From Acinetobacter cumulans (GTDB lineage Bacteria > Pseudomonadota > Gammaproteobacteria > Pseudomonadales > Moraxellaceae), in NCBI RefSeq assembly GCF_003024525.3, contig NZ_CP035934.2, forward strand, positions 1,860,001 through 1,924,000: DNA of 64,000 nt, in the 5' to 3' direction. The notes under the pieces are model-generated. The model saw only the letters and a list, made by a program, of their open reading frames with translations, did no database searches and was not told where the DNA came from. Each line of letters starts with the position of its first letter. The stretch's first letter is position 1. This document shows, in pieces, positions 42,948 through 51,934 of the stretch. A program made the translations under genes and the position numbers.

Positions 42948-43026
42948 TTAGCGTGCTTATTTGTGCTGGCTATGTTTATTCAAACTCCAGATTGAGCATG
43001 TAGTTAGCTGCCCGAATCTGTGGTTT

Positions 43027-43042
43027 ATGCAACTTATTGCAT
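43027..43042. promoter_or_regulatory. palindromic operator candidate, copy 1
   Basis: ATGCAACTTATTGCAT: ATGCAA-N4-TTGCAT, a perfect inverted repeat, in the fadH/PadR intergenic region. A near-identical copy lies 42 bp downstream. Confidence 0.7.
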
Positions 43043-43068
43043 ATATTTATATTCGAGATTTGTTTTTT

Positions 43069-43084
43069 ATGCAACTTGTTGCAT
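43069..43084. promoter_or_regulatory. palindromic operator candidate, copy 2
   Basis: ATGCAACTTGTTGCAT, differing from copy 1 at one position in the central four bases. The centre-to-centre spacing of 42 bp is about four helical turns, so both sites face the same side of the DNA. It lies 37 bp before the PadR gene start. Confidence 0.7.
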
Positions 43085-43120
43085 AATAAAGTTGTTAAAA
43101 ATTTTAATGCGGTCCCAACT

Positions 43121-43687
43121 ATGTCTTTAGCTCATGTTTTGCTAACCAGTCTGATTGAAAAACCAAGTACAGGGATAAATTTGGCACGTCGCTTTGACCG
43201 TTCTATGGGATTCTTTTGGAATTCGACCCATCAGCAGATATATCGTGAATTAAATGTCATGATGCAAAAAGGCTGGATCTCGACTTTAGAAGATGATGAC
43301 CACAGTCGTAAAAAAACCTATCAAGTTGAACTACTTGGTCGTGCTGAGTTGGCTGACTGGATGGTCAAACAAAGCCCACCAGGCCAATTGCGAGAAGACC
43401 TTATGGTACGCTTACGTGCCGAAGCACAATTTGGTGGCAATACCATGTTGCCCGAATTAGAACGCCACTTGCAGTTACATCAAGAAAATTTAAAATTATA
43501 CGAAAGTATCTTTGCGAAGGATTTTCCAAACACAGTGCCTCATGACCGTAAATTATTTATTCATAAAATGATTTTACAGCTTGGTATTGATTTAGAGCGA
43601 GGCTGGATTCGTTGGCTGGAAGATTTAATTCCTGCTTTAAAGGCCTTTGATGCAACAGCAGATACAGAAAAAAAACATGATGTTTAA
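43121..43687 (+). CDS. PadR-family transcriptional regulator
   Basis: 188 residues from the ATG opening MSLAHVLLTSLIEKPSTG; upstream frame to 43037 overlaps operator DNA and is not coding. Winged helix: GINLARRFDRSMGFFWNSTHQQIYRELNVMMQKGWIST, wing EDDDHSRKKTYQVE, and the C-terminal dimerisation helices of the Vir-like group (RAEAQFGGNTMLPELERHL). Divergent from fadH with the two palindromes between them, so it probably represses fadH and itself. The ligand may be an acyl-CoA or aromatic acid; neither is shown by the sequence. Confidence 0.9.
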   Translation: MSLAHVLLTSLIEKPSTGINLARRFDRSMGFFWNSTHQQIYRELNVMMQKGWISTLEDDDHSRKKTYQVELLGRAELADWMVKQSPPGQLREDLMVRLRAEAQFGGNTMLPELERHLQLHQENLKLYESIFAKDFPNTVPHDRKLFIHKMILQLGIDLERGWIRWLEDLIPALKAFDATADTEKKHDV

Positions 43688-43832
43688 ATAAAGTGGCTTA
43701 GACTGCCATGGCATCTATACTGTACCCACTACTAAAAACATGATTTGAGTTGGATGAATATTAAGCAAATCTTATAGGATCTCTTTGTACCATTCAAATG
43801 TGCCAAGATAAATAAAATAAAAAGGAAAAAAT

Positions 43833-44837
43833 ATGCCCTATTATCACATGCCAGATGGAGAACAGCTGTTTGTAAGACGCTATGGCCAAGGTGAACCTGT
43901 ATTGGTGTTATCAGGCTTAGGCATGCAAAGTTGGCAATGGCATCCTTTTTTATATCCACACCACAAGAAATTTGAATTTATTATTCCAGATTGGCGTGGT
44001 TTTGGTGGCTCTAAACAATGCAAAATTCCTCATTTAGATGCCATTAGTAGTCATTGGCGAGATATTGAAGCATTGCTTCCACAGCTTAATCTGCCTCAGT
44101 TTAAAGTAATTGCCTATTCTATGGGTGCAACAACAGCCATGCATGGCATGCAATATGGTCAATTCCACCGCTCTATTCAGCAATATTTACATATTGATCA
44201 AACACCCAAAATAAGTGCTGATCAAAGTTGGCCTTTTGGATTATTTGGCGAAAAACATACACAGTTTATCGAAATTTTACAGCAAATCTCACAGGTGCTT
44301 AAAGCAAACCCTGATGCCAAAGCCATGCCTGATTTAAAGAGTGCAGACCGTCAACGCCTATTAAACAGTTGGTTAGCATTTATAGATTTACAAGCTGGTA
44401 GCAAAGATGCCAAAGCCATGCCTGATTTAAAGAGTGCAGACCGTCAACGCCTATTAAACAGTTGGTTAGCATTTATAGATTTACAAGCTGGTAGCAAAAT
44501 TGCACCCTTTTTAATTAAGCAAGCCCTGAAATATCCACGCTTGCAAGCACACGTATTACCCATACAACGCTTAGATTATTTGTCTTGGTATATACATAAT
44601 TATCTTGAGCATCAAGAAGATTACCGAGAAGCACTGACACAACTCACGTGCCCTGTGACTTTTTTTATTGGTGCCGAATCAAAGCTCTACCCAGCCGAAG
44701 GTCAACAGCAAATTGCAAACACCATACCGCAAGCACAACAAGTCATTTTTAAAAAATCCGGGCATACACCGCTCTTAAGTGAACCTCTAAAATTTGCCTC
44801 TGAAATTGGGCGGTTTTTACATGCGCATGATGCTTAG
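43833..44837 (+). CDS. alpha/beta hydrolase with a duplicated segment
   Basis: 334 residues. Fold motifs: VLVLSGLGMQSWQW (oxyanion loop), IIPDWRGFGGS, nucleophile elbow AYSMGATTAMHG, acid in CPVTFFIGAESKLYP and His in KKSGHTPLLSEPL. Residues 161-191 and 192-222 are identical (31 residues each, starting DAKAMPDLKSADRQR). Without the copy the protein would be 303 residues, the usual size. The duplicated part falls in the cap region. The next gene, a LysR, may regulate it. The substrate is unknown. Confidence 0.87.
   Translation: MPYYHMPDGEQLFVRRYGQGEPVLVLSGLGMQSWQWHPFLYPHHKKFEFIIPDWRGFGGSKQCKIPHLDAISSHWRDIEALLPQLNLPQFKVIAYSMGATTAMHGMQYGQFHRSIQQYLHIDQTPKISADQSWPFGLFGEKHTQFIEILQQISQVLKANPDAKAMPDLKSADRQRLLNSWLAFIDLQAGSKDAKAMPDLKSADRQRLLNSWLAFIDLQAGSKIAPFLIKQALKYPRLQAHVLPIQRLDYLSWYIHNYLEHQEDYREALTQLTCPVTFFIGAESKLYPAEGQQQIANTIPQAQQVIFKKSGHTPLLSEPLKFASEIGRFLHAHDA
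44313..44498 (+). repeat. 93-bp perfect tandem duplication
   Basis: Two consecutive identical 93-bp copies (44313-44405 and 44406-44498), in frame, adding 31 residues to the hydrolase. I compared the two copies base by base and saw no difference. Confidence 0.95.
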
Positions 44838-44987
44838 CCTAATCCATTATTTACCTAATCAACATATTTACAGCATAAGAAATAAAGCTGAGATAAGCTC
44901 TTTGTAAACTTTGCCAAAATGCAATTGACTTTTTTTGCAACGATCATTTTTAATAGTCTAAATTGTTGCATAAATGGAAATATATAA

Positions 44988-45887
44988 ATGCTGAGTGATT
45001 TGGATGATTTTTATTGTTTTGCCCAAGTGGTCGAACATGGCGGTTTTAGTGCAGCAGAACGTGCCACAGATATTCCAAAATCTAAACTCAGTCGACGTGT
45101 ATACAACCTTGAAGAACGCTTAGGGGTTCGACTGATTCAACGTAGCTCACGCCATTTTGCAGTGACTGATATTGGCATGAACATATATCGTCATGCCCAA
45201 GTCATGATGAATGCAGCACAAGCCGCCCATGACTTAGTTGATCATTTAAGTACAGAACCACGTGGTGTCATTAAGTTAAGTACCCCTGTTTCCATTGCAC
45301 AAAATGAAATCGCGCGCATATTACCCAAATTTTTAAAAAAATATCCTGAAATTAAAGTTCAAATGATTGTGACAAACCGTCGGGTGGATATTATTAATGA
45401 AGGTTTTGATTTGGCCTTACGCGTACGCGATAACTTAGACGATGATCCTAACTTGGTCTTACGTAAATTTGAAACCATTGAGCAACATCTCTTTGCCAGC
45501 CAAGCTTATTTAAATGAACACGGCAACTTAAAACACCCAAGCGAATTATCACAACATCATATTTTAAGTATGTCAGATGAGCATTTGGATCAAAATATTG
45601 TGCTCCACAATGAAGAAAACCAACAAATTAAAATTCGGGTTAATCCGACAGTATTAGGCTCAGATCTCAGTATGTTGGCCGAGCTTGCTCGACAAGATTG
45701 TGGTATTGCTTTATTGCCTGACAGTGTTGTAAAAACACATTTAAACTCGGGTGCATTGGTACGAGTACTGCCTACTTGGAAAGCGCCACACGGTACATTT
45801 CATGTAGTTTACCCTTCACGTAGAGGCTTATTACCAGCTGTGCGTGTATTTATTGATTATTTAGTTGCTCAACTTAGCAAACACTAA
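44988..45887 (+). CDS. LysR-family transcriptional regulator
   Basis: 299 residues. HTH: FCFAQVVEHGGFSAAERATDIPKSKLSRRVYNLEERLGVRLIQRSSRHFAVT. The effector domain contains STPVSIAQNEIARILPKFLKKYPEIKVQM and ALRVRDNLDDDPNLVLRKF. It belongs to the broad group with AaeR/DmlR-like regulators. It sits 150 bp after the hydrolase on the same strand, and may regulate it or another distant gene. The effector is unknown. Confidence 0.9.
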   Translation: MLSDLDDFYCFAQVVEHGGFSAAERATDIPKSKLSRRVYNLEERLGVRLIQRSSRHFAVTDIGMNIYRHAQVMMNAAQAAHDLVDHLSTEPRGVIKLSTPVSIAQNEIARILPKFLKKYPEIKVQMIVTNRRVDIINEGFDLALRVRDNLDDDPNLVLRKFETIEQHLFASQAYLNEHGNLKHPSELSQHHILSMSDEHLDQNIVLHNEENQQIKIRVNPTVLGSDLSMLAELARQDCGIALLPDSVVKTHLNSGALVRVLPTWKAPHGTFHVVYPSRRGLLPAVRVFIDYLVAQLSKH

Positions 45888-46227
45888 TCATCGCTATATA
45901 TGAATAAATTACTCGGGTACTTTATTTACTTTGTAGCAAGCATTGATAAAGTTCAGCACAAAAAAAAGCTTACCCTATGTGTAGGGTAAGCTTGAAATCA
46001 GAAACTACAGCTAATTTCTTAAAACAATAATAGACCAAAATACACACAACAATAAATCCTTTTTAACACTAAAAAAGACTTGGAACGAAACTGATCTCTT
46101 TGTTTTTAAATTAATTTTTTAAAAAAATTTATCGCTAATATCTATTAAAGTAGTATTTCAGTATAAATTTTAGACTAAAGTCTAAAATTTATACATAACT
46201 GCCACTATTGTTAAGCCTATGAGATAC
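45888..46227. other. spacer between LysR and map
   Basis: 340 bp between two convergent genes. It holds one strong hairpin (45961-45993) and AT-rich DNA. An inverted repeat TTTAGACT/AGTCTAAA at about 46168-46188 gives a second small hairpin. No credible gene. Confidence 0.5.
45961..45993. terminator. strong hairpin between convergent LysR and map
   Basis: Twelve-bp stem AAGCTTACCCTA / TAGGGTAAGCTT, loop TGTG, with a T run on the minus strand. Best fit as the end of map transcripts, though about 235 bp from its stop; it may also stop the LysR transcript. Confidence 0.65.
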
Positions 46228-47022
46228 TTAGATTTCTGGATATGTTCCATAACCTTCAGGCCATGGAGACAACAATTCAAATCCATCATCAGTTACTGCA
46301 ACCATGTGTTCCCACTGTGCAGACAATGATTTATCTGCCGTCACCACACCCCAGCCATCTTTAAGCTCTTTGGTTCTGGCTTTACCGGCATTAATCATAG
46401 GTTCAATCGTAAACACCATGCCTGTTTTAAGCACTACACCTTGGCCTTGCTGACCATAATGCAACACACTTGGTTGCTCATGGTAAACCTTACCAATACC
46501 ATGACCGCAATACTCACGCACAACAGAATAACCTTCACGGTGTGCAACAGATTGAATGGCATAACCTACGTCGCCCAATGTTGCACCAGCTTTAACAGCA
46601 TGAATACCCGCAACCATCGCTTCGTATGTCGTTTCGACCAAGCGTTTTGCTTCAGGTTTAATTTGACCTACATAGTACATTCGGCTGGTGTCACCAAAAT
46701 AGCCATCTTTAATAATCGCAACATCAATATTAATAATATCGCCGTCTTTTAAGATCGTTTCAGCAGATGGAATACCATGACACACCATTTCATTTGGAGA
46801 AATACAGGTTGTTTTGGTATAGCCATAATAGCCAACATTGGCAGGAATAACCTTTAAAGTATTCACAATGAAATCGTTACACAGGTCATCTAAATACTCT
46901 GTTGTTACGCCTGGCTTCACATGCTCCCCAATCATTGCTAAAACTTGCGCAGCTAAACGTCCTGAAATACGTAATTTTTCTAAATCCTGCTCGGTTTTAA
47001 TCGTGATACTGGAAGCTTTCAT
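46228..47022 (-). CDS. map: methionine aminopeptidase, type I
   Basis: Removes N-terminal Met from nascent proteins. 264 residues; metal-site residues in INIDVAIIKDGYFGDTSRMYYVG (two Asp), the His in REYCGHGIGKVYHEQPSVLHYG, Glu in FTIEPMINAG and Glu in WEHMVAVTDDGFELL. It stands alone rather than with rpsB/tsf, so a second copy elsewhere is possible. Confidence 0.95.
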   Translation of the reverse strand: MKASSITIKTEQDLEKLRISGRLAAQVLAMIGEHVKPGVTTEYLDDLCNDFIVNTLKVIPANVGYYGYTKTTCISPNEMVCHGIPSAETILKDGDIINIDVAIIKDGYFGDTSRMYYVGQIKPEAKRLVETTYEAMVAGIHAVKAGATLGDVGYAIQSVAHREGYSVVREYCGHGIGKVYHEQPSVLHYGQQGQGVVLKTGMVFTIEPMINAGKARTKELKDGWGVVTADKSLSAQWEHMVAVTDDGFELLSPWPEGYGTYPEI

Positions 47023-47381
47023 TACATCATCCTCAAATTCGATACAATAGAGTATAGACCTTTTTACAGCATTTTGTTTTTAATACATGGTTTTGAACTG
47101 TCAATCCATAGTAAGTAACGCTAAAATTGCCTGTTTTATAAACAAAAAATACATAGGGCATTAATTTTTTTTAAACAATATTCAAGTCTGCTTAATTTCT
47201 CTTATTTTTAAATATATTTCACGCAATCAAACGGATAAATTAAACAACATTTGATCTTTCAATATATTAATATTGGATATTATAAAAAATATTCATCAAT
47301 AAAATAAAATATTTTGCAAATCAAATTTTACCTGCTTTAAAATTACCGACTTCTATTGGCTAGCCCATCTCCCTTTTACTT
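47023..47381. other. divergent map/brnQ spacer
   Basis: 359 bp, strongly AT-rich (long A and T runs at 47160-47340). It must carry both promoters. I saw no clear operator, leader peptide or riboswitch. Confidence 0.5.
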
Positions 47382-48674
47382 ATGACAAATCTCCGTACTA
47401 GAGATATTGTTGCCTTAGGTTTTATGACCTTTGCCCTATTTATTGGCGCTGGTAACATTATCTTTCCACCGATTGTGGCACAGCAAGCCGGTGAACATGT
47501 ATGGTTAGCCGCTTTTGGTTTTTTAATCACAGCCGTTGGCCTACCTGTAATCACTATTATTGCTTTATCTCGTGTAAATGGTTCGATTCAAATTTTAAGT
47601 TCTCCCCTAGGTAAAGCAGCCAGTATTTTACTGACTGTTGTTTGTTACTTAGCAGTAGGGCCTTTATTTGCAACACCACGTACTGCAACTGTTTCTTATG
47701 AAATTGGTTTCTCCGCTTACTTTGGCAACTCTTCAAATACTTTGATGATTTATAGCATCATTTATTTTGCTTTAGTGACCATTGTTTCTTTGTATCCAAA
47801 TAAAATTTTGGACACTGTGGGCTATTTCCTTTCACCGCTTAAAATTTTAGGTTTAGTGGTTTTAGGTGTTTCTGCATTCTTTATTCCAGCTGGCATCATC
47901 CCGCCTGCGGTAGGTAACTATGTAGCAAGCCCTGTATCTGAAGGGATTGTGAATGGTTATTTAACCATGGACACTTTAGGTGCTTTAGTTTTTGGTATTG
48001 TAATTGTTAAAGCCATCACATCACGCGGTGTGTCGGATAGCAAACTGATTACCAAATATGCCGTTATTGCTAGCATTATCTCAGGTATTGGTCTAACACT
48101 CGTCTACATTAGCTTATTTAAATTAGGCATGAGTAGCCATGATATCGCTCCAAATGCAACAAATGGTGCAGTGATCCTGCATGCATACGTTCAACACGCT
48201 TTTGGTGATATGGGTGCTTATTTCCTTTCTGCAATGATCTTTATTGCATGTATGGTAACTGCTATTGGCCTAACTTGTGCATGTGCTGAATACTTTTCAG
48301 AATTAACTAAAATTCCATATAAAGTATTTGTATTAATTTTGATTGGCTTTTCATTAGTCATTTCAAACTTAGGTTTAACTAAGTTAATTGCGGTGTCTGT
48401 ACCAGTATTAAGTGCAATTTACCCACCTGCAATTGCCGTTATTTTATTAAGTTTCTGTGGTAAATTTTTCAACAATCCTTCTCGAATTATTGCTCCTGTA
48501 ACTGGCGTAGCATTCTTATTTGGTATTGTTGATGGTATTAAAGTTGCTGGCTTCTCAGAACAACTACCTGCTTTTCTACAAAATCTACCTTTAAATGAAC
48601 AGAATCTTGCATGGCTAATCCCATCAGTCATTGTTCTTATCATTGCATTTGTGATTGATAAAGTAAAAAACTAA
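47382..48674 (+). CDS. brnQ: branched-chain amino acid transporter BrnQ
   Basis: 430 residues, about twelve transmembrane helices. LIVCS family: RDIVALGFMTFALFIGAGNIIFPPIVAQQAG at the start, then VGPLFATPRTATVSYEIGF, the family signature. It imports Leu, Ile and Val with a cation gradient. It is monocistronic. Confidence 0.94.
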   Translation: MTNLRTRDIVALGFMTFALFIGAGNIIFPPIVAQQAGEHVWLAAFGFLITAVGLPVITIIALSRVNGSIQILSSPLGKAASILLTVVCYLAVGPLFATPRTATVSYEIGFSAYFGNSSNTLMIYSIIYFALVTIVSLYPNKILDTVGYFLSPLKILGLVVLGVSAFFIPAGIIPPAVGNYVASPVSEGIVNGYLTMDTLGALVFGIVIVKAITSRGVSDSKLITKYAVIASIISGIGLTLVYISLFKLGMSSHDIAPNATNGAVILHAYVQHAFGDMGAYFLSAMIFIACMVTAIGLTCACAEYFSELTKIPYKVFVLILIGFSLVISNLGLTKLIAVSVPVLSAIYPPAIAVILLSFCGKFFNNPSRIIAPVTGVAFLFGIVDGIKVAGFSEQLPAFLQNLPLNEQNLAWLIPSVIVLIIAFVIDKVKN

Positions 48675-49351
48675 GCTTTCTTACTTTAATGGAATAAAAT
48701 CAAATTTTTACCCAAAATTAGATTTTAACAATGACCTATAAATGTCATATTTTATCCAAATATGCTTTTATTCGTCTTCCCATACACTTCTGCAATGTTA
48801 TCTTTGACTCAGGCTTATCTAGCATCATTTCTATGCTTCATGCTGTGATGCACCAACTGACTAATGCATCAAACCAAACTTATTGATAACGAAACACCAC
48901 GAATAACGACACTTTAGTACAACATAAGCCGAACAAAAACACGTACTTATTTATTTTTAACTTTGATACACTGCCTGACTTTCTTCATTTTGAATATTAT
49001 TTCAAGTTTAAGCGATCTCTTAATCCATTCAATCTACGACCTACAAAACTGGTCCATATTTTGCTTTATTAAGCTATAACCCCGCTATTTTGCACTGTTT
49101 TAAACCATGCAAAACTGCAGGTCTTTGGAAATATTCAACTTCGTTAAAGTACTTATTTTTTTAAATGCATGTGCTAAACACTGTTGGATATTTAAACAAT
49201 TCCACCACATACACAAATTTCATGACTTAACATGTCAATATGACAAAATAATGACATTAGTGCTTGAAATACACTCAAAATCACAGTAAAACTGTAATTG
49301 AAATCCAGACTAAAACATTAAGGTTTTAGTACCAACAACAAAAAAGGAGGG
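48675..49351. other. long spacer after brnQ
   Basis: 677 bp, no credible gene: short open frames lack starts with ribosome sites and have poor composition. Near its right end are ACAGTAAAACTGT (49282-49294) and a perfect inverted repeat ACTAAAAC / GTTTTAGT with a 6-nt loop (49309-49330). These could be regulatory for the 83-residue membrane protein that follows. Confidence 0.45.
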
Positions 49352-49603
49352 ATGGAGATGTTATCTATACATTTCAACAAGCAATTCTTCATTAACGCTC
49401 TAAAGGCAAATAAGAACATGGTGACGTTTGTCAGCACAACTTTTGCCCTCATGTTGACGTTATTAATACAAGGGATGATTCATGGCAACTTAAAGCCAGA
49501 ATATTTCATGTATGCAATTATCGTCTCGTGTGCTTTTTTTGTTTGGGCTGTTGTAGACCAAAAATACCGTCGTAATACTTCTTCTCAATATTTCAAAGAT
49601 TGA
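49352..49603 (+). CDS. small two-helix membrane protein, unknown
   Basis: 83 residues. Helices at about 24-43 (NMVTFVSTTFALMLTLLIQGMI) and 51-68 (YFMYAIIVSCAFFVWAVV), then a basic tail (KYRRNTSSQY). The ribosome site is strong (AAGGAGGG), 5-11 bases before the two candidate ATGs. The first ATG is chosen; the second (49358) would be better spaced. The family is not recognised. Confidence 0.72.
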   Translation: MEMLSIHFNKQFFINALKANKNMVTFVSTTFALMLTLLIQGMIHGNLKPEYFMYAIIVSCAFFVWAVVDQKYRRNTSSQYFKD

Positions 49604-49632
49604 AAGGTGGATGACTCCGTCATCCATCTTCA
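49604..49632 (+). terminator. hairpin after the small membrane protein gene
   Basis: Stem GGTGGATGAC / GTCATCCATC with a short TCC loop right after the stop codon. There is no clear T tract, so termination is uncertain. Confidence 0.45.
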
Positions 49633-49710
49633 ATCAAAATATACAAATAATAAAAACAATATCTTTCCCTAAAATATTTCATTCCCACCATCCCCTTTAA
49701 ACACATAAGT

Positions 49711-50175
49711 TCAGCTGAGAAAGCGCATAAGCGTACCTAAAATTAATAATAAAGTTGCCCCCAATTCCCCTATCACCAGCAATAACATAGCCAAACTCAT
49801 GCACCAAGTCGGCACAGTCCATTTTGAGCCTAAACGATGAGGCGTTTTAAATTGATTTGTGGTGTCCTGTAAAACCCCGTGTAAGATATAACTTAAAATA
49901 GAGAAACTAAAAAAAACTAAATTAACCCAAACGCATAGCAAATTCACCCACTCAGGGAACTGCGAAAAATAGGCCAACACAGCCAAAATAAGCGACGCAG
50001 GTGCATATAACAAACTACTACGATGCGCGATATCTACATAATAGTGCGCTCTAGCCTGTATCGAATGACGGATTTGCCAATACTTCCATACACCAGTAAG
50101 CATGCCTACCCATAAAAACAGCCCACTAAATACAATGGCGCATTGCACTGAAACTGATATTAATAAATGATCCAT
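49711..50175 (-). CDS. four-helix membrane protein, unknown
   Basis: 154 residues with four transmembrane segments (CAIVFSGLFLWVGMLTGVW; SLLYAPASLILAVLAYF; WVNLLCVWVNLVFFSFSILSYI; CMSLAMLLLVIGELGATLLLILG). The loop HSIQARAHYYVDIAHRSS is the most polar part. No family assigned. It is divergent from the hydrolase at 50298. Confidence 0.72.
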   Translation of the reverse strand: MDHLLISVSVQCAIVFSGLFLWVGMLTGVWKYWQIRHSIQARAHYYVDIAHRSSLLYAPASLILAVLAYFSQFPEWVNLLCVWVNLVFFSFSILSYILHGVLQDTTNQFKTPHRLGSKWTVPTWCMSLAMLLLVIGELGATLLLILGTLMRFLS

Positions 50176-50297
50176 TTAATTTTCCTTATTTTACTTTATG
50201 GTCTTCCAACTGACTTTAAAGTCACTCTTTTAGCAAGTTTCTTTTTAGAACTCGTGTAAATTAAATCATGACTTGTTTTTTTATAAATACCTTCATC

Positions 50298-51164
50298 ATG
50301 TCTGAATTTGAAGCACTTCCTATTGTATGTAAAGATGGCTATCAATTGGCTGCACGTTTTTATGCACATACCAACAAAGAAAAGCAAAATTTACCAGTTT
50401 TAATCTGCCCAGCTACAGGTATTACCAAACAGTTTTATCATAGCTTTGCGACATGGTTGAGCGAACAAGGTTTTGATGTCATGGTATTCGATTTTAGAGG
50501 CATTGGCGAATCACTACACGGTCAACTCAAGGACTCAACAGCCAGTATTGTTCAATGGGGTGAATTAGATATTCCTGCCGCGATAGATGTGCTGTTAAAT
50601 AAAACCCATGCTCAACAGGTCTATTTACTCGGCCATAGTGCGGGTGGTCAGCTTATGGGAGTTAATGCCAACCATCATAAAGTGGCCAAAGTTGTTGCGG
50701 TGTCTGGCTCAAGTGGTCATATCAAAGGCTTAAAAGGACGCACAAAAATACTTGCACCAATAATGTTTAAAGGTATTTTTCCACTTGCTCGTTTAACCTT
50801 AGGCTATGGCCCAACCAATGCAATTGGCATGGGTGAAAACTTACCCAAAGATGTTGCGCGTGAATGGGCACAATTCTGTTCAAAGCCTGGTTATATTCTT
50901 AATGCTGTCGGCAAAACCATTCATGAAGACTTTCACTCAAAAGTACATACTCCAATTACAGTACTTTGGTCATCTGATGATGAAATTGCCACGGAAGCCA
51001 ATGTAAGAGACTTACTCCGCCTCTACCCAAATGCCCATACCGATATGATTGAGCTTAAACCAGCCAGCTATAATCATAAAATGATTGGTCACATGCTGAT
51101 GTTTAAAAAGTCGCATCAAAACCTTTGGCCTGTGATCGCTAAGCAATTATTAATAGCTTCGTAA
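50298..51164 (+). CDS. alpha/beta hydrolase
   Basis: 288 residues from ATG 50298. Core motifs: LPVLICPATGITKQFYHSFA, MVFDFRGIGES, nucleophile elbow LLGHSAGGQLMG, acid in ITVLWSSDDEIA and His in NHKMIGHMLMF. It resembles the YbhE/serine aminopeptidase-like group. The physiological ester is unknown. Confidence 0.87.
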   Translation: MSEFEALPIVCKDGYQLAARFYAHTNKEKQNLPVLICPATGITKQFYHSFATWLSEQGFDVMVFDFRGIGESLHGQLKDSTASIVQWGELDIPAAIDVLLNKTHAQQVYLLGHSAGGQLMGVNANHHKVAKVVAVSGSSGHIKGLKGRTKILAPIMFKGIFPLARLTLGYGPTNAIGMGENLPKDVAREWAQFCSKPGYILNAVGKTIHEDFHSKVHTPITVLWSSDDEIATEANVRDLLRLYPNAHTDMIELKPASYNHKMIGHMLMFKKSHQNLWPVIAKQLLIAS

Positions 51165-51226
51165 GGCATCAACGCAAAACCTGAGCCTTCATGTCGAAAT
51201 GAAATACACAATATAAAGACTCAAAA

Positions 51227-51255
51227 AAAGTCCATTTAATTATTTAAATGGACTT
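51227..51255. terminator. hairpin between the hydrolase and 51280 gene
   Basis: Stem AAAGTCCATTTAA / TTAAATGGACTTT with a very short loop. The T tract is on the minus strand, so it mainly terminates the two small minus-strand genes. Confidence 0.75.
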
Positions 51256-51279
51256 TGTAGAGCAGATGCACAAACCAAA

Positions 51280-51492
51280 TTAATCTATAAATCCATCTTT
51301 TCTTAGCTTTTGATCTGTAAGAAATTCACGGATCACAATAGTGCTCAGTACAATAATCGCGACTAAAATACCCGCTGAAATGGTTACTTTAGTAAATATT
51401 TCAGAACTTAATGGCGAAAACCACAGTTGAGCAATGGCCAAAATGCCCCACAAGACAGAAATGATTAATGCACTAAAAACACCATATTTCAT
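51280..51492 (-). CDS. small two-helix membrane protein
   Basis: 70 residues with two hydrophobic helices (VFSALIISVLWGILAIAQLWF; VTISAGILVAIIVLSTIVI) and a charged C-terminus (TDQKLRKDGFID). The start overlaps the stop of the next upstream gene by four bases, so the two are co-translated. The family is unknown. Confidence 0.65.
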   Translation of the reverse strand: MKYGVFSALIISVLWGILAIAQLWFSPLSSEIFTKVTISAGILVAIIVLSTIVIREFLTDQKLRKDGFID

Positions 51493-51701
51493 CGCTCACG
51501 CTCCAGTATGACAACATAAGCCTCACGTTTCCAAAACAGCAACATGCGACGGATGTCTTTTTCCATAGTAATGACAGCCCAACCTTGTTGTGCATTTTGG
51601 TTTAAAAAATTTGTAAACTTTACAGGATCAACCTTTGAAGAGCCTAAAAGCAAAGAGCCCAGCATACCTTCCTGATAAATAACAACTTTATATTCTTTCA
51701 T
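51489..51701 (-). CDS. DUF4177-like small protein
   Basis: 70 residues, soluble. MKEYKVVIYQEG...LNQNAQQGWAVITMEKDIR...AYVVILERE fits the DUF4177 layout: an opening beta strand, the LNxxxxxGW helix, and closing beta strands. The function is unknown. It is coupled to the small membrane protein at 51280 by a 4-base overlap. Confidence 0.7.
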   Translation of the reverse strand: MKEYKVVIYQEGMLGSLLLGSSKVDPVKFTNFLNQNAQQGWAVITMEKDIRRMLLFWKREAYVVILERER

Positions 51702-51860
51702 TTTATATTATCTTATATTCAATTAATGTCATGCATTAAATATGCGATATCAGTATATATAGCATGTTATGAGTGAGCAACACAGCAAAGTAGTTTTATA
51801 AGCTGTAATTTTTTGAAATATATGCTTTAATATACGCAGTATGAGATGAGCCTTATATGA

Positions 51861-51908
51861 GTATCACGCGAGTGATACGACTAGCCCCTTAACCATAGGG
51901 GCTTTTTA
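51861..51908 (+). ncRNA. candidate small RNA 3' end (hairpin plus terminator)
   Basis: A 7-bp hairpin GTATCAC-GCGA-GTGATAC (51861-51878) is followed five bases later by AGCCCCT / AGGGGCT (51883-51903) and a T run. The terminator works only on the plus strand, but no plus-strand gene precedes it within 700 bp, apart from the hydrolase that already has its own hairpin. The 5' end is unknown; a start near 51780-51840 is possible. It is not recognised as a named RNA. Confidence 0.4.
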
Positions 51909-51934
51909 GTATCTAAAATTTAACAAATATAGAA

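Noticed and set aside
43037..43121. Longer N-terminus of the PadR regulator
   Set aside because: The extra residues come from the operator palindromes; the winged helix begins right after the ATG at 43121.
49107..49289. 60-residue open frame in the spacer after brnQ
   Set aside because: No ribosome site, Cys/His/Phe-heavy random-looking composition, and AT-rich noncoding context.
49309..49330. Inverted repeat ACTAAAAC / GTTTTAGT as an attachment or CRISPR-like repeat
   Set aside because: Only one copy, no integrase or array nearby. It is more likely a leader hairpin of the small membrane protein gene.
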